In this document: positions 63,999-64,000 of the stretch, piece by piece | Numbering within the stretch: position 1 is the first letter of the stretch | How the letters are laid out: each line of letters starts with the position of its first letter | Position numbers and translations under genes: made by a program | The notes under the pieces: generated by a model | Told to the model about the DNA's origin: nothing | Databases searched by the model: none | Seen by the model: the letters and a program-made list of their open reading frames with translations, nothing else | Source: Streptomyces liliiviolaceus | GTDB lineage: Bacteria > Actinomycetota > Actinomycetes > Streptomycetales > Streptomycetaceae | Assembly: GCF_018070025.1 (NCBI RefSeq) | Contig: NZ_JAGPYQ010000001.1 | Coordinates: forward strand, 3,720,001-3,784,000 | DNA: 64,000 nt | Direction of reading: 5' to 3'

Positions 63999-64000
63999 GA

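Overview
The window is chromosomal DNA from a Streptomyces or very close relative. Codon third positions are almost always G or C, GTG and TTG starts are common, and the backbone order (gltBD, chitosanase, pepN-type aminopeptidase, pyruvate kinase, ANTAR response regulator, livFGMHK, thioesterase, polA) is the one I recall for the Streptomyces core. No integrase, transposase, phage gene or CRISPR array was seen.

Layout. 1-9.5 kb: end of a VIT1-type transporter, gltB-gltD (glutamate synthase), a GH46 chitosanase and two unknown proteins. 10-11.7 kb: a lone cytochrome b (qcrB paralogue). 11.7-22.2 kb: a compact catabolic island whose genes match, one by one, the actinobacterial HIP pathway (degradation of steroid rings C and D): fadE31- and fadE32/33-like acyl-CoA dehydrogenases, ipdF, kstR2, fadA6, ipdC, ipdB, ipdA, echA20 and two SDRs. 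Both divergent promoters carry a near-identical palindrome that fits the KstR2 operator I recall, so the island looks like one regulon run by its own TetR repressor. fadD3 and fadE30 are not in the window.

22.3-35.3 kb: a large LuxR-family ATPase regulator, an unknown protein, an HExxH protein with a zinc ribbon, a secreted trypsin-like protease, a GH35 beta-galactosidase divergent from an AraC regulator, a chorismate mutase, a receiver-only response regulator and aminopeptidase N. 35.7-38.5 kb: a translationally coupled PLP decarboxylase and FAD N-hydroxylase that look like the first two enzymes of hydroxamate siderophore synthesis, without the acyltransferase or synthetase. 38.6-44.6 kb: a secreted 5'-nucleotidase, a SIMPL-domain protein, pyruvate kinase, an HTH-LAGLIDADG protein beside an unusual tRNA with anticodon CAA, and the PdtaR-like antiterminator.

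44.7-50.4 kb: a branched-chain amino-acid type ABC transporter (livKHMGF), with an unusually long LivM. 50.7-57.6 kb: two small envelope proteins, a hot-dog thioesterase, a YdeP/FdhF-type molybdoenzyme and polA. 58.2-64 kb: a decayed serine hydrolase, a DUF4184 membrane protein, a secreted lytic transglycosylase, a 44-residue membrane peptide, a DUF3068 protein and the C-terminal part of the HrpB helicase, which runs off the window.

Intergenic DNA is rich in one GC-rich repeat (core GTTCCCCGCGCCCC). It occurs singly, as a perfect 52-bp palindrome between convergent genes, and as tandem arrays (48-bp period near 9.6 kb, 55-bp period near 58 kb). Several other strong hairpins mark gene ends.
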